Shown here one piece after another: positions 11,291 to 21,440 of a stretch of 64,000 nt of DNA. Every line of letters starts with the position of its first letter. The stretch's first letter is position 1. The notes beneath the pieces are model-generated. The model was not told where the DNA came from, made no database searches, and worked only from the letters and a program-made list of their open reading frames with translations. The position numbers were made by a program, and so were the translations under genes. Source of the DNA: Eonycteris spelaea (lineage: Eukaryota; Chordata; Mammalia; Chiroptera; Pteropodidae); the NCBI GenBank assembly GCA_003508835.1, contig PUFA01000034.1, forward strand, positions 1,116,001 through 1,180,000, given 5' to 3'.

Positions 11291-11743
11291 CACTGGGACT
11301 GCCCCCGGGGCTGGTGATGTCCTACGCCCAGGTCCATCGTGTCCATTTGCCTGAGTAGCTGGCGAGGCCCGTGAGGAAGGGATTTGCGGGGGAGGTGAAG
11401 GGGAGTGTGCAGTGCAGGCCAAAAAGTGCGGGGCAGATGGCAACGTGCCAAAGCAAAGACGTTTCTCTCCCTCCTCTCCCCTCAAGGAGTGTGGACAGGT
11501 CCACGGCTGAGTGCAGCGGGGGGAACGCGGTACCCTTCGGCCCTTGGAAGATTCGGGCTGTTTTTGGGGCCCTCTGGCGAGGCCGGCAGGGGGTGTCCCC
11601 TGGGTGGTGGTGGCTGTAGGGCTCCGGATTGTCCTCGATGCCCTTGACGTTGCAAGGTGACTGGAGTAGAAGAGCAGGGGTCTCCCCACGCCTGTGAAGC
11701 CCAGAATTAATGGGGGGAGGATGGGGCGATGGGGCTAACGAGC
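11291..11743. other. Unassigned GC-rich sequence
   Basis: No gene or repeat is recognised. Overlapping open frames on both strands (up to 135 codons, minus strand) carry no known domain. Confidence 0.3.
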
Positions 11744-12080
11744 TGCCATGGACCGGGTGTCTGTGCCCCCTAAGTTCGTACGCGGAAGCCCTAATCCTCG
11801 GCGTAAGGGCATCTGGAGGCGGGGCTTTAGGAGGTAATTAGGTTTGGACGAGGTCGTGAGCATTCAGCCCCATGACGTTGATTAACGCCCCTCTAATCCG
11901 TTACGAGTGCTCTCACCAGGGAAAGGCCACGTGAGGACAAACCTGGACGTTCTCACCAAGGACCCAGCGTGCTGGCACCTGACCGCAGACTTCCGGCCTG
12001 ACAATGGTGAGAAATAATCCCTGTTGTTTAAGTCCCCCATCCCAGTCTGTGGTATTTTATTATGCCAGCCAGGGCTGACT
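11744..12080 (+). mobile_element. ERVL-MaLR solo LTR (MLT1/MST-like)
   Basis: It starts TGCCATGGACCGGGTGTCTG and follows the MaLR order: 'cccctaagttcgtacg', 'GGAGGTAATTAGGTTTGGAC' at about 11829-11848, 'gaggtcgtgag', 'ggacaaacctggacg', 'tgctggcacctgac', then the 3' end 'TGTTGTTTAAGTCCCCCATC' and 'GTGGTATTTTATTATGCCAG'. Length fits a nearly complete solo LTR. Many CpGs replace the TG or CA of the consensus. Confidence 0.8.
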
Positions 12081-12571
12081 TAGCCACGGGCCAGGAGAAG
12101 TGGGGGACAAATGTCATCACACCTTCTGAGTACTCACAGCCAAGGGACACCCCGGGATATTTGAGACACCTGTTTAGAGAAATGACGAGAAGGCAATGCA
12201 TCAACATGTAAAGAATGGTCACCTCTTCGTTGGGAGTTACTGATCCTTTTCATTTTCTTCCTACACTTTTTACGTTTGTAGAGCTTTTTTAAGGTAAGGA
12301 TGTGTCTTCTTGAAGGACAAAGGCCCACATGGTCTTACTGAGAGCGAGAATGATCGCATTCAGAGCCAACCGCCTGGTACAGGGACCCTGGGAAGCAGAG
12401 GATGACGGGGTGAGTGTGGACAGAGAGGATGTGGCGGAACTTGGAGTGCAGGGTTTACCTGGTGCTCAGGACCTGTCCGTTAGGCCGAAGCACAGATAGA
12501 GGAGAGCCGGAAAGCCAAAGGCGCGCGGTCCGCTTCGTCATTCTGTCACGAATCGGCTCCTCCCCCTCCTC
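12081..12571. other. Unassigned sequence, possible L1 3' UTR trace
   Basis: Around 12210-12300 the sequence resembles the L1 3' UTR segment ending 'ttttctttatactttt...ctgtattttt', but the match is short and I do not separate it. The rest is unassigned. Confidence 0.3.
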
Positions 12572-12970
12572 CTGCTTCTGTCTCCTGTGGCCGCCACACC
12601 TAATCACACCAAGTCAGTGGCTTAAAATGACGCAGACGCATTCGCTCACAGTGCGAGGGGTGAGGAATGTAGAGCGGGTTGCCAGGGCTGTGCTCCTTCC
12701 GGAAGGTCTACGGGGCGTCGTTCTTTTGTCTTTTCCAGTTGCTGTGCACCTCGGCCCACGGGCCTTGCCTCCATGGTCAAGGCCATCAGTGGAGCGTCTT
12801 CAAATCTCTATCATCTATCCGTCATCTATCATCTATCATCTATCTATCTATCTGTCTGTCTGTCTGTCTCTGTCTACCTACCTACCTACCTACCTGTCCA
12901 TCCATCCTTCCATCCATCCATACATCCATCCATCCATCCACCCACCCACCTATCCATTTATCCATCCATC

Positions 12971-13017
<47 letters not shown>

Positions 13018-13099
13018 ATCTATCTATCTACCTACCTACCTATCATCTACCTATCTACCTACCTATCTACCATCTATCTATCATCTATCTATCTATCTA

Positions 13100-13135
<36 letters not shown>

Positions 13136-13244
13136 CCTACCTACCTACCTGTCCATCCATCCATCCATCCATCCATCCTTCCATCCTTCCATCCATCCAT
13201 ACATCCATCCATCACCCACCCACCTATCCATTCATCCATCCATC

Positions 13245-13291
<47 letters not shown>

Positions 13292-13328
13292 ATCTATCTA
13301 TCATCTATCTATCTATCTATCACCTATC

Positions 13329-13369
<41 letters not shown>

Positions 13370-13707
13370 CCTACCTACCTACCTATCATCTATCTATCTA
13401 CCTACCTATCTACCATCTATCTATCATCTATCTATCATCTATCTACCTATGTATCCATCATCCCTATCATGTCTTCTGTCTTCACACGCCTTTGGTGAAC
13501 CTCCTACCTTCCTCTTGTAACCAGCAAGACCATCACAAGGACGCTTGTGACGACAGTGGGTTCACTTTTATAATCCAGCACGATCTCCCCATCTCAAGAT
13601 CCTTAATTTACTCCCATCCGCCCAGTTCCTTTGCCATGTTAGGTTAGCACGTTGGCAGGTTCTGGCATCAGGACCGTGACAATCTGCCCACCCTGCCCAC
13701 ACACGCT
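12572..13707 (-). mobile_element. MLT1 (MaLR) solo LTR split by a satellite expansion, reverse orientation
   Basis: Left part (12572-12803): CCTGTGGCCGCCACACCTAA, then GTCAGTGGCTTAAAATGACG, then 'ccagggctgtgctccttccgg' and 'tcttttccagttgctg'. These match the reversed MLT1 3' end ('gctgctgtaacaaattaccacaaactcagtggcttaaaacaac'). Right part (13471-13707): 'cacaaggacgcttgtgacga', 'AAGATCCTTAATTTACTCCC', 'TTTGCCATGTTAGGTTAGCA' and 'caggttctggcatcaggacc', which match the reversed MLT1 5' half. Both halves are colinear, so one LTR was interrupted by the tetranucleotide array between them. Confidence 0.8.
12804..13470 (+). repeat. Compound tetranucleotide satellite (CTAT, CTGT, CTAC, CCAT, CCAC units)
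   Basis: About 667 bases are built almost only of four-base units beginning with C: CTAT, CTGT, CTAC, CCAT, CCAC, and ATCATCT junctions. Larger blocks recur. The junction CCTGTCCA ends at 12900 and again at 13155, each followed by the same run of CCAT, CCTTCCAT, CATACATC, CCACCCAC and CTATCC elements, giving a 255-base offset. All three frames translate to Ser/Tyr/Leu/Pro/His repeats on the plus strand, which is why long open frames span it. It is not a gene. Confidence 0.95.
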
Positions 13708-16639
13708 GGCGGCAGCACACTGTACTCAGTTGAAAAAATAACAGAATTATACACAAGAATGTTTGCGGATGGGTTGTCTCACCAACTATAGAAAAAAGCA
13801 TTGATGACCATTCAGAACTGGATGACACGTCAACGCCCTTGGGAATAGATCCCTGAGGCAGGCAAATGAGACCCACTTGTGATGAACACAATAAGCAAAA
13901 TAATCAATTCCACTGAAAGACTGAATTTCTTGAGAGGTTTTATTGGGGGTGGGGGAATGGGAAGCCCGGAGGAAAAAAGCAACTAGTTCCCACTGGGGCA
14001 ACTTTTTCCTTTTTTGAGATCTTGCTTATCCTAAGTCAGAGCCCACAAAATGGAAATTTTGAGTGAGTCCTAAACAGTTTCTCCTTATAAATAGGGGCCA
14101 TGAGAACAGAGTGAGAAGCAGCCATTTGCTGGTGTGTCCGGCCATAAACCCCTCAAAGACTTACGTAGATTGTGTGCAAACATAGCTATGTGTTTGAAGC
14201 TGGATTTGTCCAGCAGATGGATGTCCTCATGAGCCAAGCATTGCGTTAGTTTTGGGGAAAACACAACTGAGTAGGACAGGCAATGAACAACACACAAATA
14301 GGCTGAATTACCACCGGCATTAATTAGCACTTTCAGATATTAAGTTCTGGGAGGGCAAGAAAGAGAGTGAGCAATAGCGGAACTAATGCTAATTTACCAG
14401 GAATGGTGTCACCTGCTGTTCTTGCTAGGGCCGAGTGAGTATGACGTCATGGGTGGGACGTGGGGACGGGGCTCCTTACCCAGGCACTCCTCCGTCTGGC
14501 TCACAGCTTCCTCCTGTGTGCTGAGACTGTGGGGCAAGCTCTGGGTGGACAGCACCTGGCTGTCGCCTGCTCCAACCCCCCTGATTACACCGGGGGAGTC
14601 AGGGCGTGGGGCTGTTTGATTATCGCTGCACGGTCACTGGGTCCCCCGTGTTTCTGCATTCTCCTCCTCCCGCCTCGCTCTGAACACCCTGTCCTGGTTT
14701 TCACACCGGCATCTAACTGTGGCCACAGCGATGTGAGACCAAGCGGAACCTGGTGGCTTCGTCCCTACGGAAACTGGATCCGTGGTGGCGTGTTTTCTCC
14801 AAAGCAGGCGCCATTTCCCTCGAGTGTGAACAAACGTCACGTGATTACATTTGTGAAGACGGTGCCTGCAGCTTGTATCAAAACAGCAGACAGTACTTGA
14901 GAAGGGCGAACGCGTCAGCCCGTATTTCAAAGAACTCAGAGCTTTTGGAACTCATTGGATTTGGACGAGAAAAACAATCTGGGTTATTCAAAATCATATA
15001 GAAACACAAGTAAGTGCTGTAAGCATGGACGGGGTCCTAAATGGACTTTCTGCCCTTATTTCTCTGCTCTCTTTTATTGGTGCAAACCCCACAGTGCCCC
15101 TCTCTACCACATTGTCCACTTTAAATGTTGTCATACGTGGTTTAGACACGGAGACATCTCCAAAGTTACTGGGCTGGCATTCTGACGAACTGAAGCATCA
15201 GGTCTGCCCTCGGAGCTGCGCGGAGGGCTTGGTCTGAGTGTTTTCTCGAAGCTGGTTCTCAGCGGGAGGGTTTGTGCACCAAGGCGACTGTGAGGTTTGT
15301 GGGTGACGTGGCATCAGTTTAAACACCAAGTAGTGGTGGTTCTTACTCCCATGAGCACTCAAAGCATCCAGGAGCTTCTGAAAAGTGTGGCTGCCCAGCC
15401 CGCGCGAGCTGACCTTGAGCTGACCTGAATCTCTGGGGGGCTGGAACCCAGGTGCCTGCGGCTTCTGAAACCCGCCTGGAGCGTCAGATGCACAAGTGGG
15501 ACTGGGGGTTAGCGAAGTAGAAGATGCAGTTTTTCAGCGAGATGAAGACGGTCTATCATCCAGAGTCATTTGGAAAATCAGAGCAGCTCGCCCTGGAGAA
15601 TCATGGGTAAAAGGGGAGAAGCCTTGGAACGCTAATGAGCAAGTTAAAATAATTCACATTCTACTCCGCCTTTCTTTCGGGTTGAATTTGTATCGGGACC
15701 GGCTTACACATTGCCGGGAAACGCCCTGCAGATCACGTGAGATTTCGTGCGCCGAGCTTCTGGTTTGGTCTGCTCAGAAGGTCCGCCCGGCCGGCCCTCC
15801 CAGCCTCTGTGCAGCAATGCGACCGAGCTCCTTATCGTCAGCCCCTGTTCGATGTGAGCCCATCCCTTCCTGAGCGCGCCCACGCGTCATCCTGCTCCCG
15901 TTACCAGGCTCCTGGGCCTTTGCGGGAAGGGCTTGCGTGGCAGAGATGCAGACATTGTACGTAAAGCATGAGGCGGGTGCTCCGAAGGCCCTGGAGAGCC
16001 TGCTCTGGGGCGTCCCCTGTCCTTTCCTGCCCTCCGCCTGTTCTGCTGCCCTCCCCCTCCTCTGTACCTCCCCGTCCCCTCCCCTCCGCTTCCCTCCTCA
16101 CTCTCCCTCCTCAGGTGGGGCAGGCTGCCTGCCCATGCTCAGCCCTCAGGGGACACAGCTGCCCCCCCAACCCACCCACTTAGAGCGAACCCCAAACAAA
16201 GACCGGCCTCGCCCTCAGAGGACTTTCCAAACATTGCTTCGTTTCTCCACACACCACCACCCACGGTGTAGCGTCATCTCGGCTCTGCCTCTGGGCCTTC
16301 CGTCCCTCCCAGCCTGGTGGGGCTTCCTTCACTCAGCCTCTCTATGTCTATCAAGCACCGTGCACCACTCGGCTGAGCGCGGGGCACCAGGTGGGGGCAG
16401 GGAACACAGGCGCGGGGCCTCCTGCCGCTGCCTGGCTCAGAGCGGCAAGTTGGGACCCGTCCAGTAATCATCTCACAGGCGAAGGCGAACCTGGGGCTGT
16501 GACAAGGGCTGACGGAGGAGACGCCTGGTCCTCCAAGGGCGCCTGCGGGGGAGGGGCCGCATAGAGGGGGTCCCCGAGGACGCCCCCGGAGCGCCTGAGG
16601 ACGGTCTGGCTGTCGGGGGATGGAGGACGCGGTGTGAGC
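13708..16639. other. Unassigned sequence with two possible L2 traces
   Basis: No gene is recognised. A segment at about 14228-14330 (GAGCCAAGCATTGCGTTAGT followed by 'acaactgagtaggacaggcaa') looks like a reversed L2 3' end, and 16328-16420 ('tctatcaagcaccgtgcacc') is a weaker similar trace. CpG-rich, pyrimidine-rich sequence occupies 16000-16120. The remainder is unassigned. Confidence 0.35.
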
Positions 16640-16945
16640 GACAGGATGCGTGAGTGTGCGAGAGGTGCCAACACGAGGGTTTGTGAGTGTCCGAGGGTGC
16701 AGGCGTGTACGCGTGCAAGTGGTGTGGGGCACATGTGAGTGCAAATGTGTATGGGAGTGTGAGTGAGGATGTGAGTGTGTGAGCGTGCATGTGCAAGAGC
16801 GTGTGTTCGTGGGTGCACGTGAGTGTGCACTTGTGCGCGTGTGCGGGTGCAGTGGAAGGGTTGTGTGTGCAAGTTCGTGAGAGTGGATGTGCGTGTGGGT
16901 GTGTGTGTCTGTGGGTGCATGTGAGTGTGCGCTCAGGGGCATCTG
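16640..16945 (+). repeat. Degenerate TG/GTGAG-rich tract
   Basis: About 300 bases of imperfect GTGAGTGTGCG, GTGCATGTG and GTGTGTGT units without a fixed period. It is almost continuously alternating purine-pyrimidine and so a Z-DNA candidate. The complementary strand reads His/Thr/Ser-rich in three frames (222, 150 and 107 codons), all repeat artefacts. Confidence 0.8.
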
Positions 16946-17875
16946 AGTGTGCCGGCCCGGGGCTGGGGGAGGTCGGGGCCCAGGGGCAGCAGGTGCGGGT
17001 CAGGTGGTGGCGTCAGGGGAGCCAGGCTTGGTTTTGGGTGGTGACGGCGACGCTCAGGGGATCATTCCTCGAGGGACTCACTAGGCCTCCTTCCCACACC
17101 CGTCTGCGTCCTGCTGCCCGGCCAAATGCAGGCAGGAGGCCCTGGTCTTCGGAACCGCCCTGACTGACCCCAGCCCCGACCCTGCCCCTCGGGGTGGGCG
17201 AGCCTCATCCTCTGGCTTCGGCTTCTTGGCCCGAGGTGGGCGCAGCGACTCACAGTCAGGCTCACGGGGGTGGACTCTGAGCTCGGGCCACTGTCCCCTT
17301 CTCCGGTGAGTTGTCCCAGAGGTGGGTCTGGCCCTCATGGCAGCAGTTCTCTGCCCTTGCTGTGACCCTTAGGCTTTGCTCTGATGACTAGGGGACACGA
17401 GGACAAGTCCCCTTCTCCTCAGAAGGACAGTATTTTCTTTTCTCCTCTGCCTGGCCCTGCGTCCGCGCCTCAGACCCCACCTCCTGGTCTCTGCTTCTCA
17501 CCTCCCTCAGCCTGGTCCCAGCAAACCACGACTCCTGGCTGGGCCGTGTGTCATTCATTGGTCCTGGTGCAGAGATCCGACTTGCTCTGGGTGACAGGGA
17601 CCTGCCCAGGCCCCCTCATCCTCTGGCTGCTGGGCACGGTTGGCTGCACGGACACCCATTAGACTGTCAGGAGGAGGGAGACGCTGGGCTCTGCGTCCCA
17701 GCTCTGCTCCTTGCTGGATCTCTGGCAACAGCTTCCTGCCGCCCAGGCTCAGCTGTCCCCCGCCAACTCAGTCCCATGGGGCTGCTCCCTGGCTCTGAAA
17801 ACCTCACCTCTCCAGCCAGGTTGCAGCGGCTGCCTGCTGTGCTGACCCCTGGAGAACCGCCACGCCCGCCCTGGG
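16946..17875. other. Unassigned sequence, possible MIR trace
   Basis: At 17660-17750, 'gggctctgcgtcccagctctgctccttgctgg' resembles the MIR core ('gggttcgaatcccggctctgccacttactagc') in plus orientation, but the match is weak. No gene is recognised. Confidence 0.3.
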
Positions 17876-17960
17876 CCTGCCCTCCCCTCCCCTCCCTCCT
17901 CCCCTCCCTCCCCTCCCCTCCCTCCCCTCCCCTCCCTGGCCCCCTCCCCTCCCCCTCCGT
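17876..17960 (+). repeat. Polypyrimidine tract of CCCTCC/CCCCTCC units
   Basis: About 80 bases of almost pure C and T with C4-C5 clusters every 8-9 bases, interrupted only by a GG near 17939. The complement has many G-runs, so G-quadruplex and intramolecular triplex structures are both plausible. It is probably an expanded simple repeat. Confidence 0.85.
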
Positions 17961-18379
17961 CACTCACCGAGCCCCGCGGTTCCCTCTCTCTGTTTGCAAA
18001 CCCTGCCGTGGTTTCACTTTTCCCGATGTGGCTCTCAGCTGTGCCTCTCGCCTTCGAACGATCCCCCGAGTCTTTCCCGTGATTCTGCCCCCCCCCGCCC
18101 CTTACATCCCCTCTCCCCCGACCCCTCACAGAGCTTCTCGAGAGTGTCAGCACGACTCGCCGACCCACGGGGTTCTCTTCCAACGCGCCCGGGGTCAGGC
18201 ACAGGCGGCCAGCCGCACTCTCCCCTCACGCGCCCCAAGCCGCCCCGCGGCCCTTTGAACTGTCAGGGCGTCTTATTCACCCCATCGGCAGGAGCCTTGC
18301 AAAGCTCCTAGGCCTGTAACAGGTTCTTCCAGGCGCAGGTCTGGTTTTCTGACTTTTCCAAGGGTGGCGACGACGACGG
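17961..18379. other. Unassigned GC-rich sequence
   Basis: CpG- and C-rich, including a C9 run near 18089. Overlapping open frames in all phases show no known domain. Confidence 0.3.
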
Positions 18380-18580
18380 TGCTGATAATAAAAGTAGCGG
18401 TCACCGCCCAACACCTCTTCCACACATCCGCGCGCCAAGCAGTGCTCCGTGTGTCTCACACGCGTCGGTGGTTAACGTTTAATGCACACGCTTGTCCTAT
18501 GCTATGGGCTCCTCCTCATCTTTTTGAACGAGGAACTAGGACCGAGAGGGTTCAAGGGTCAGCGAACCCACCGCGTGTCT
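18380..18580 (-). mobile_element. MIR SINE, reverse orientation, GC-enriched
   Basis: The order fits reversed MIR: 'gctgataataaaagtagc' at the start, 'cgcgccaagcagtgctccgtg' (consensus 'tgccaggcactgtgctaag'), 'ttaacgtttaatgcacacgc' (consensus 'ttacatgtattatctcattt'), a 'gggctcctcctcatc' segment, then 'gaacgaggaactaggaccgagagg' (consensus 'gatgaggaaactgaggctcagagagg'). Divergence is high, with many CpGs. Confidence 0.55.
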
Positions 18581-19214
18581 GTTTCCAGTTGTCCCCTCAG
18601 GTTAGCGCCTTTTCCCCAACAAGGTCACCCTTACCTGGTGTCCTGTGATGTTGTGTCCGACAGGCGTGGACTGGGTGGTGGCAGAGACAGTCTCTCGCTG
18701 CCGGTTAAGGTGGGGCTGGGGCTGGGAGTGCATCGGGCAGGGCGTTTTGTGCCCCGGGGCATGGCATGTGGCCTTGGTGGATAATTACTTTTAACGGCCT
18801 GAAGGAATGACACAAGGAGGTGCCAGGGAAAATATTCCAGCCAGGTCGGCAAGCCAGAGGGAGGTTCTCAAGATGGGAAGCAAGGCTGCCTGCTGGATGA
18901 GCGGACGGCTTTGAGGAGCAGCTGGGGACGGAGGCGGGAGCCCAGAGTTCGCCCCAGCGCTGGAGGGCGTCCTCGGAGTTCCCGGCGTGGCTCCCATGCG
19001 GCCTGTTCTGACGTTCCGTGTGGCGTGACCTCTCCCACCCAGGCCTCCGCTCACTGGGCAGGGCTGGTACCATAACGGGTGGGGGAGCTGGCCGGGGGTG
19101 CCACGCTGCCGGCAAAGCACGGGGCTGTGGGAGTCCCGCGGGGTCCCGCACTCCGTGTCCACTGCCCTGCATTCGGGAACGCACCCTCCCTACCGCGCCT
19201 AGGCTGCGGGCGCC
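18581..19214. other. Unassigned GC-rich sequence
   Basis: No gene or repeat is recognised. The minus-strand open frame of 172 codons at 18705-19223 is Pro/Arg/Ser-rich and has no domain. Confidence 0.3.
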
Positions 19215-20065
19215 CTCGGCCACGGCGCTCCGGCCTCCCGGGCCGCGTGCTTTCCCCCGTCCAGGCGCGTTCCCCTTGCACTCGCCGACCCCCTTCCTGA
19301 GACGCTCTCCCCCCCACGTCTCTGCGCCTCGCTCCCTCTCTGCCTCCGGGTTTCTGCTGAACTGCCGTCTCCTCGGAGGGGCCTTGTCTCCGAAAACGGG
19401 GCGGCCCGTGGAGACGGGGACCCGCGGCCAGGCCTCGTAACCCCCTTGGCCCTGCGTCGTCCCCGCTCACAGCCCTTGCTGGGGTCCTACAGTCATTCGC
19501 CATCTTTCTTCCCTCAGTTCCACCTTCGACGTAGGTCCCACGCTGTCCTCTCAGGGGACACACCAGACCCACGCGCTCCAGATACGTGGCTTCCCGTGGC
19601 GCCCCTCATCTAAGACCCTGAACGCGCCCTGCAGGTGCCCCCACCTGCCCCCACCTGCCCCCACCTGCCCCCACCTGCCCCCCACCTGCCCTTTTGGTTT
19701 CTGGAACGTCCCGACCTCCTCATCGACCTGAGGGTCTGCACTCCAGACTCTCTGTACCGGAAACACTCCTAGCGAGCCCTGCACACGCCCTGTCCTGCAG
19801 CCCCCCGAGGACCCTGCCTCGCCCGCCTCGGGGTGTGTCAGCTGCCTGCTCCCTCGGACACCTGCACCTTCTCGCGCAATGCTCGCTTCTGCTTGTGATA
19901 GTGCCTAAACTCGGGGGTGTCGTTGGTAACGCTTGTCACCCCTCGAGACCACGAGGTCCCCGGGGCCACGGTCCTGTCCGTTTTGCTTCCCTCTCCTTTA
20001 TCCTTCATGGACCAGCTCGGTCGGTATTCGTTACGTGAATGAACGAATGAATGAATGAATGTATC
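19215..20065 (+). mobile_element. Long L2 LINE 3' region, strongly GC-enriched
   Basis: Landmarks of sense L2 in order: 'TTCCCCTTGCACTCGCCGAC' (consensus 'tttgcacttgctgttccct'), 'ctgagacgctctcccccccacg' (consensus 'ctggaatgctcttcccc'), 'ctgctgaactgccgtctcctcgg' (consensus 'ctcaaatgtcacctcctcag'), 'gaggggccttgtctccg', and at 19938-20040 'cacccctcgagaccacgaggtcc...gtcctgtccgttttgc' (consensus 'cactagaatgtaagctcc...tcttgtctgttttg'). It ends in GAATGAACGAATGAATGAAT. Most substitutions are A/T to G/C. Confidence 0.65.
19636..19690 (+). repeat. 10-bp tandem repeat, CCCCACCTGC x5
   Basis: Five near-identical 10-base units with one extra C in the last copy. The complement carries a G4-G5 run in each unit, so G-quadruplex formation on the minus strand is plausible. 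It lies inside the GC-enriched L2. Confidence 0.9.
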
Positions 20066-20119
20066 TTCACACCGCGGACGCCCGATCAGCTTCCTTGTTA
20101 GACGCTTTTAAAGGCCTCC

Positions 20120-20395
20120 ACGCCCCGCGGGGCTCTAACTTGAGTCCCCGACGTCTGTCCTCACCTCCCATCTAGTTTTCCAGCCTCATATCACAGACCC
20201 CCCACTCATCCCCGCCCCTCCCCCACCTCATCGCCAGCTCCACTTCAGCCCCGCCGAAATTTTCTTGGCCTCTGCAGCTCCGTTTTTCCTATTCAAAGCT
20301 TTATCGTCCTTTAAAGGTCACTTCCAAGTCCGCCTTCTGTCCTTCCTGCTTCTAGAACTCCCTAACGTATTCTCGTAAAGAGTTCACGCTCCTTT
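20120..20395 (+). mobile_element. Second L2 LINE fragment
   Basis: The segment 'attcaaagctttatcgtcctttaaaggtcacttccaagtccgccttctgtcc' (20291-20342) parallels the L2 phrase 'atccttcaaggctcagctcaaatcccaccttctcc'. It is preceded by a CT-rich L2-like stretch. The plus orientation repeats the neighbouring L2, so this may be a nested or duplicated copy. Limits are approximate. Confidence 0.45.
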
Positions 20396-21264
20396 CTGCC
20401 TTCTAGTAAATCAGGTCCTTTCGTATCTTCCTCTCCCGGTAGACCGAAAGAAGAAAAAGCTCTTCGTTGTTTTTATATTCTGGAAAGTTTGTAGCTCATA
20501 GGCATTGCTAAAGATATTTTTTTTTTTTGTCAAAGTAATAAAAGCATGATTTAATTAAAATATTGGCCTCTGCAGTTATAGGATTCTGATTTGTGGTTCT
20601 TTCTAAAGTGCGTGTATTTTCAGTATCATGCTTCAGCAAAGGGACTCACTTTAAACTTCGCTATGGACTCATTCCCTTGGGGCTTTCTGTTAATCATTCC
20701 ACAGTGGGGACCTGGCAGGACAGCTGTGGGGAAAAGCAGTAAGTGCCAAGAAGCAAAATTCTGCCTCGGGCACACAGTGGCCTTTGCAGGCCTGGGCTTC
20801 GAGTTGCCTTTGGGAAACAGTGGCCCGACTTCGAGGCTGAGAAGAGGGACTCGTGTCATTTATTTTGCATTATACTTTAGGCCCTGAGAGAAGTAGTCCT
20901 GCTGTTCGTCGCAGCGTGGTTTGGTTGTGGGAACATAATCGGAATTGTTTAAGAGACAGAGGAGCCATCCGTTTGGGTCCTGGCACAGGAAATGCAGCCT
21001 TTGTCCATTTTTACAGTTTGATTTATGGGAGGTTAAAAATTCATAAAGCAGGAGCCAACCTTCAGCAAATATTGTTTTTCTGCATGAGCCAATTCAAACA
21101 TTCTCCCATCTCAGGTTTCCTGTTCAGAAGGTTTACAAACGTGAAGGTTAGCGGCCGATCGCCTCTTTGATCGCCTGAAGGTCAGTTGGCCCTTGCTGTG
21201 ACCTGGGGGCACGTGGGGGCTCCACCTGGGGCTCAAATAGAGGGCGAGGCAGGAGCCATCCCCC
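20396..21264. other. Unassigned sequence
   Basis: AT-rich to 20600 with a T13 run near 20517-20529, then ordinary unique sequence. No gene or repeat is recognised. Confidence 0.3.
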
Positions 21265-21440
21265 TTTCAGACTCTCTTTCTGCGTCAGGTGCCTTAGGTT
21301 TGCTATTTTGCCTAATCCTCCGGTAATCCCGTGACAGAAGCCGGATTATCTCGACTTTCCAGACGCACGAACTGGGACAGGTGAAGGGACTTGCCCGAGT
21401 TTGCACGGTTGGCAAAGGGCTGAGCTGCTTGGCGTGACCG
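21265..21440 (-). mobile_element. MIR SINE, reverse orientation
   Basis: It contains 'ttgcctaatcctccggtaat' (consensus 'atctcatttaatcctcacaa'), 'ccggattatctcgactttccagacgcacgaactgggacagg' (consensus 'tattatccccattttacagatgaggaaactgaggc') and 'gaagggacttgcccgagtttgcacggttggcaa' (consensus 'taacttgcccaaggtcacacagctagtaa'). The order is that of a reversed MIR. Confidence 0.75.

Noticed and set aside
12804..13470. CRISPR-like array
   Set aside because: There are no unique spacers; units are four bases long and grade into one another.
12414..13520. 368-codon plus-strand open frame (and 322- and 241-codon frames in the other two phases)
   Set aside because: All three frames are open because the DNA is a tetranucleotide satellite without stop codons; the translation is a Ser/Tyr/Leu/Pro/His periodic repeat inside an LTR.
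16274..16942. 222-codon minus-strand His/Thr-rich open frame
   Set aside because: Direct translation of the TG/CA-rich tract; three phases give the same kind of product.
17548..18258. 236-codon plus-strand Pro/Ser-rich open frame
   Set aside because: It crosses the CCCTCC polypyrimidine tract; composition is that of the repeat.
20030..20065. GAATGAATG run as an independent microsatellite
   Set aside because: It is the normal 3' tail of the L2 element that ends here.
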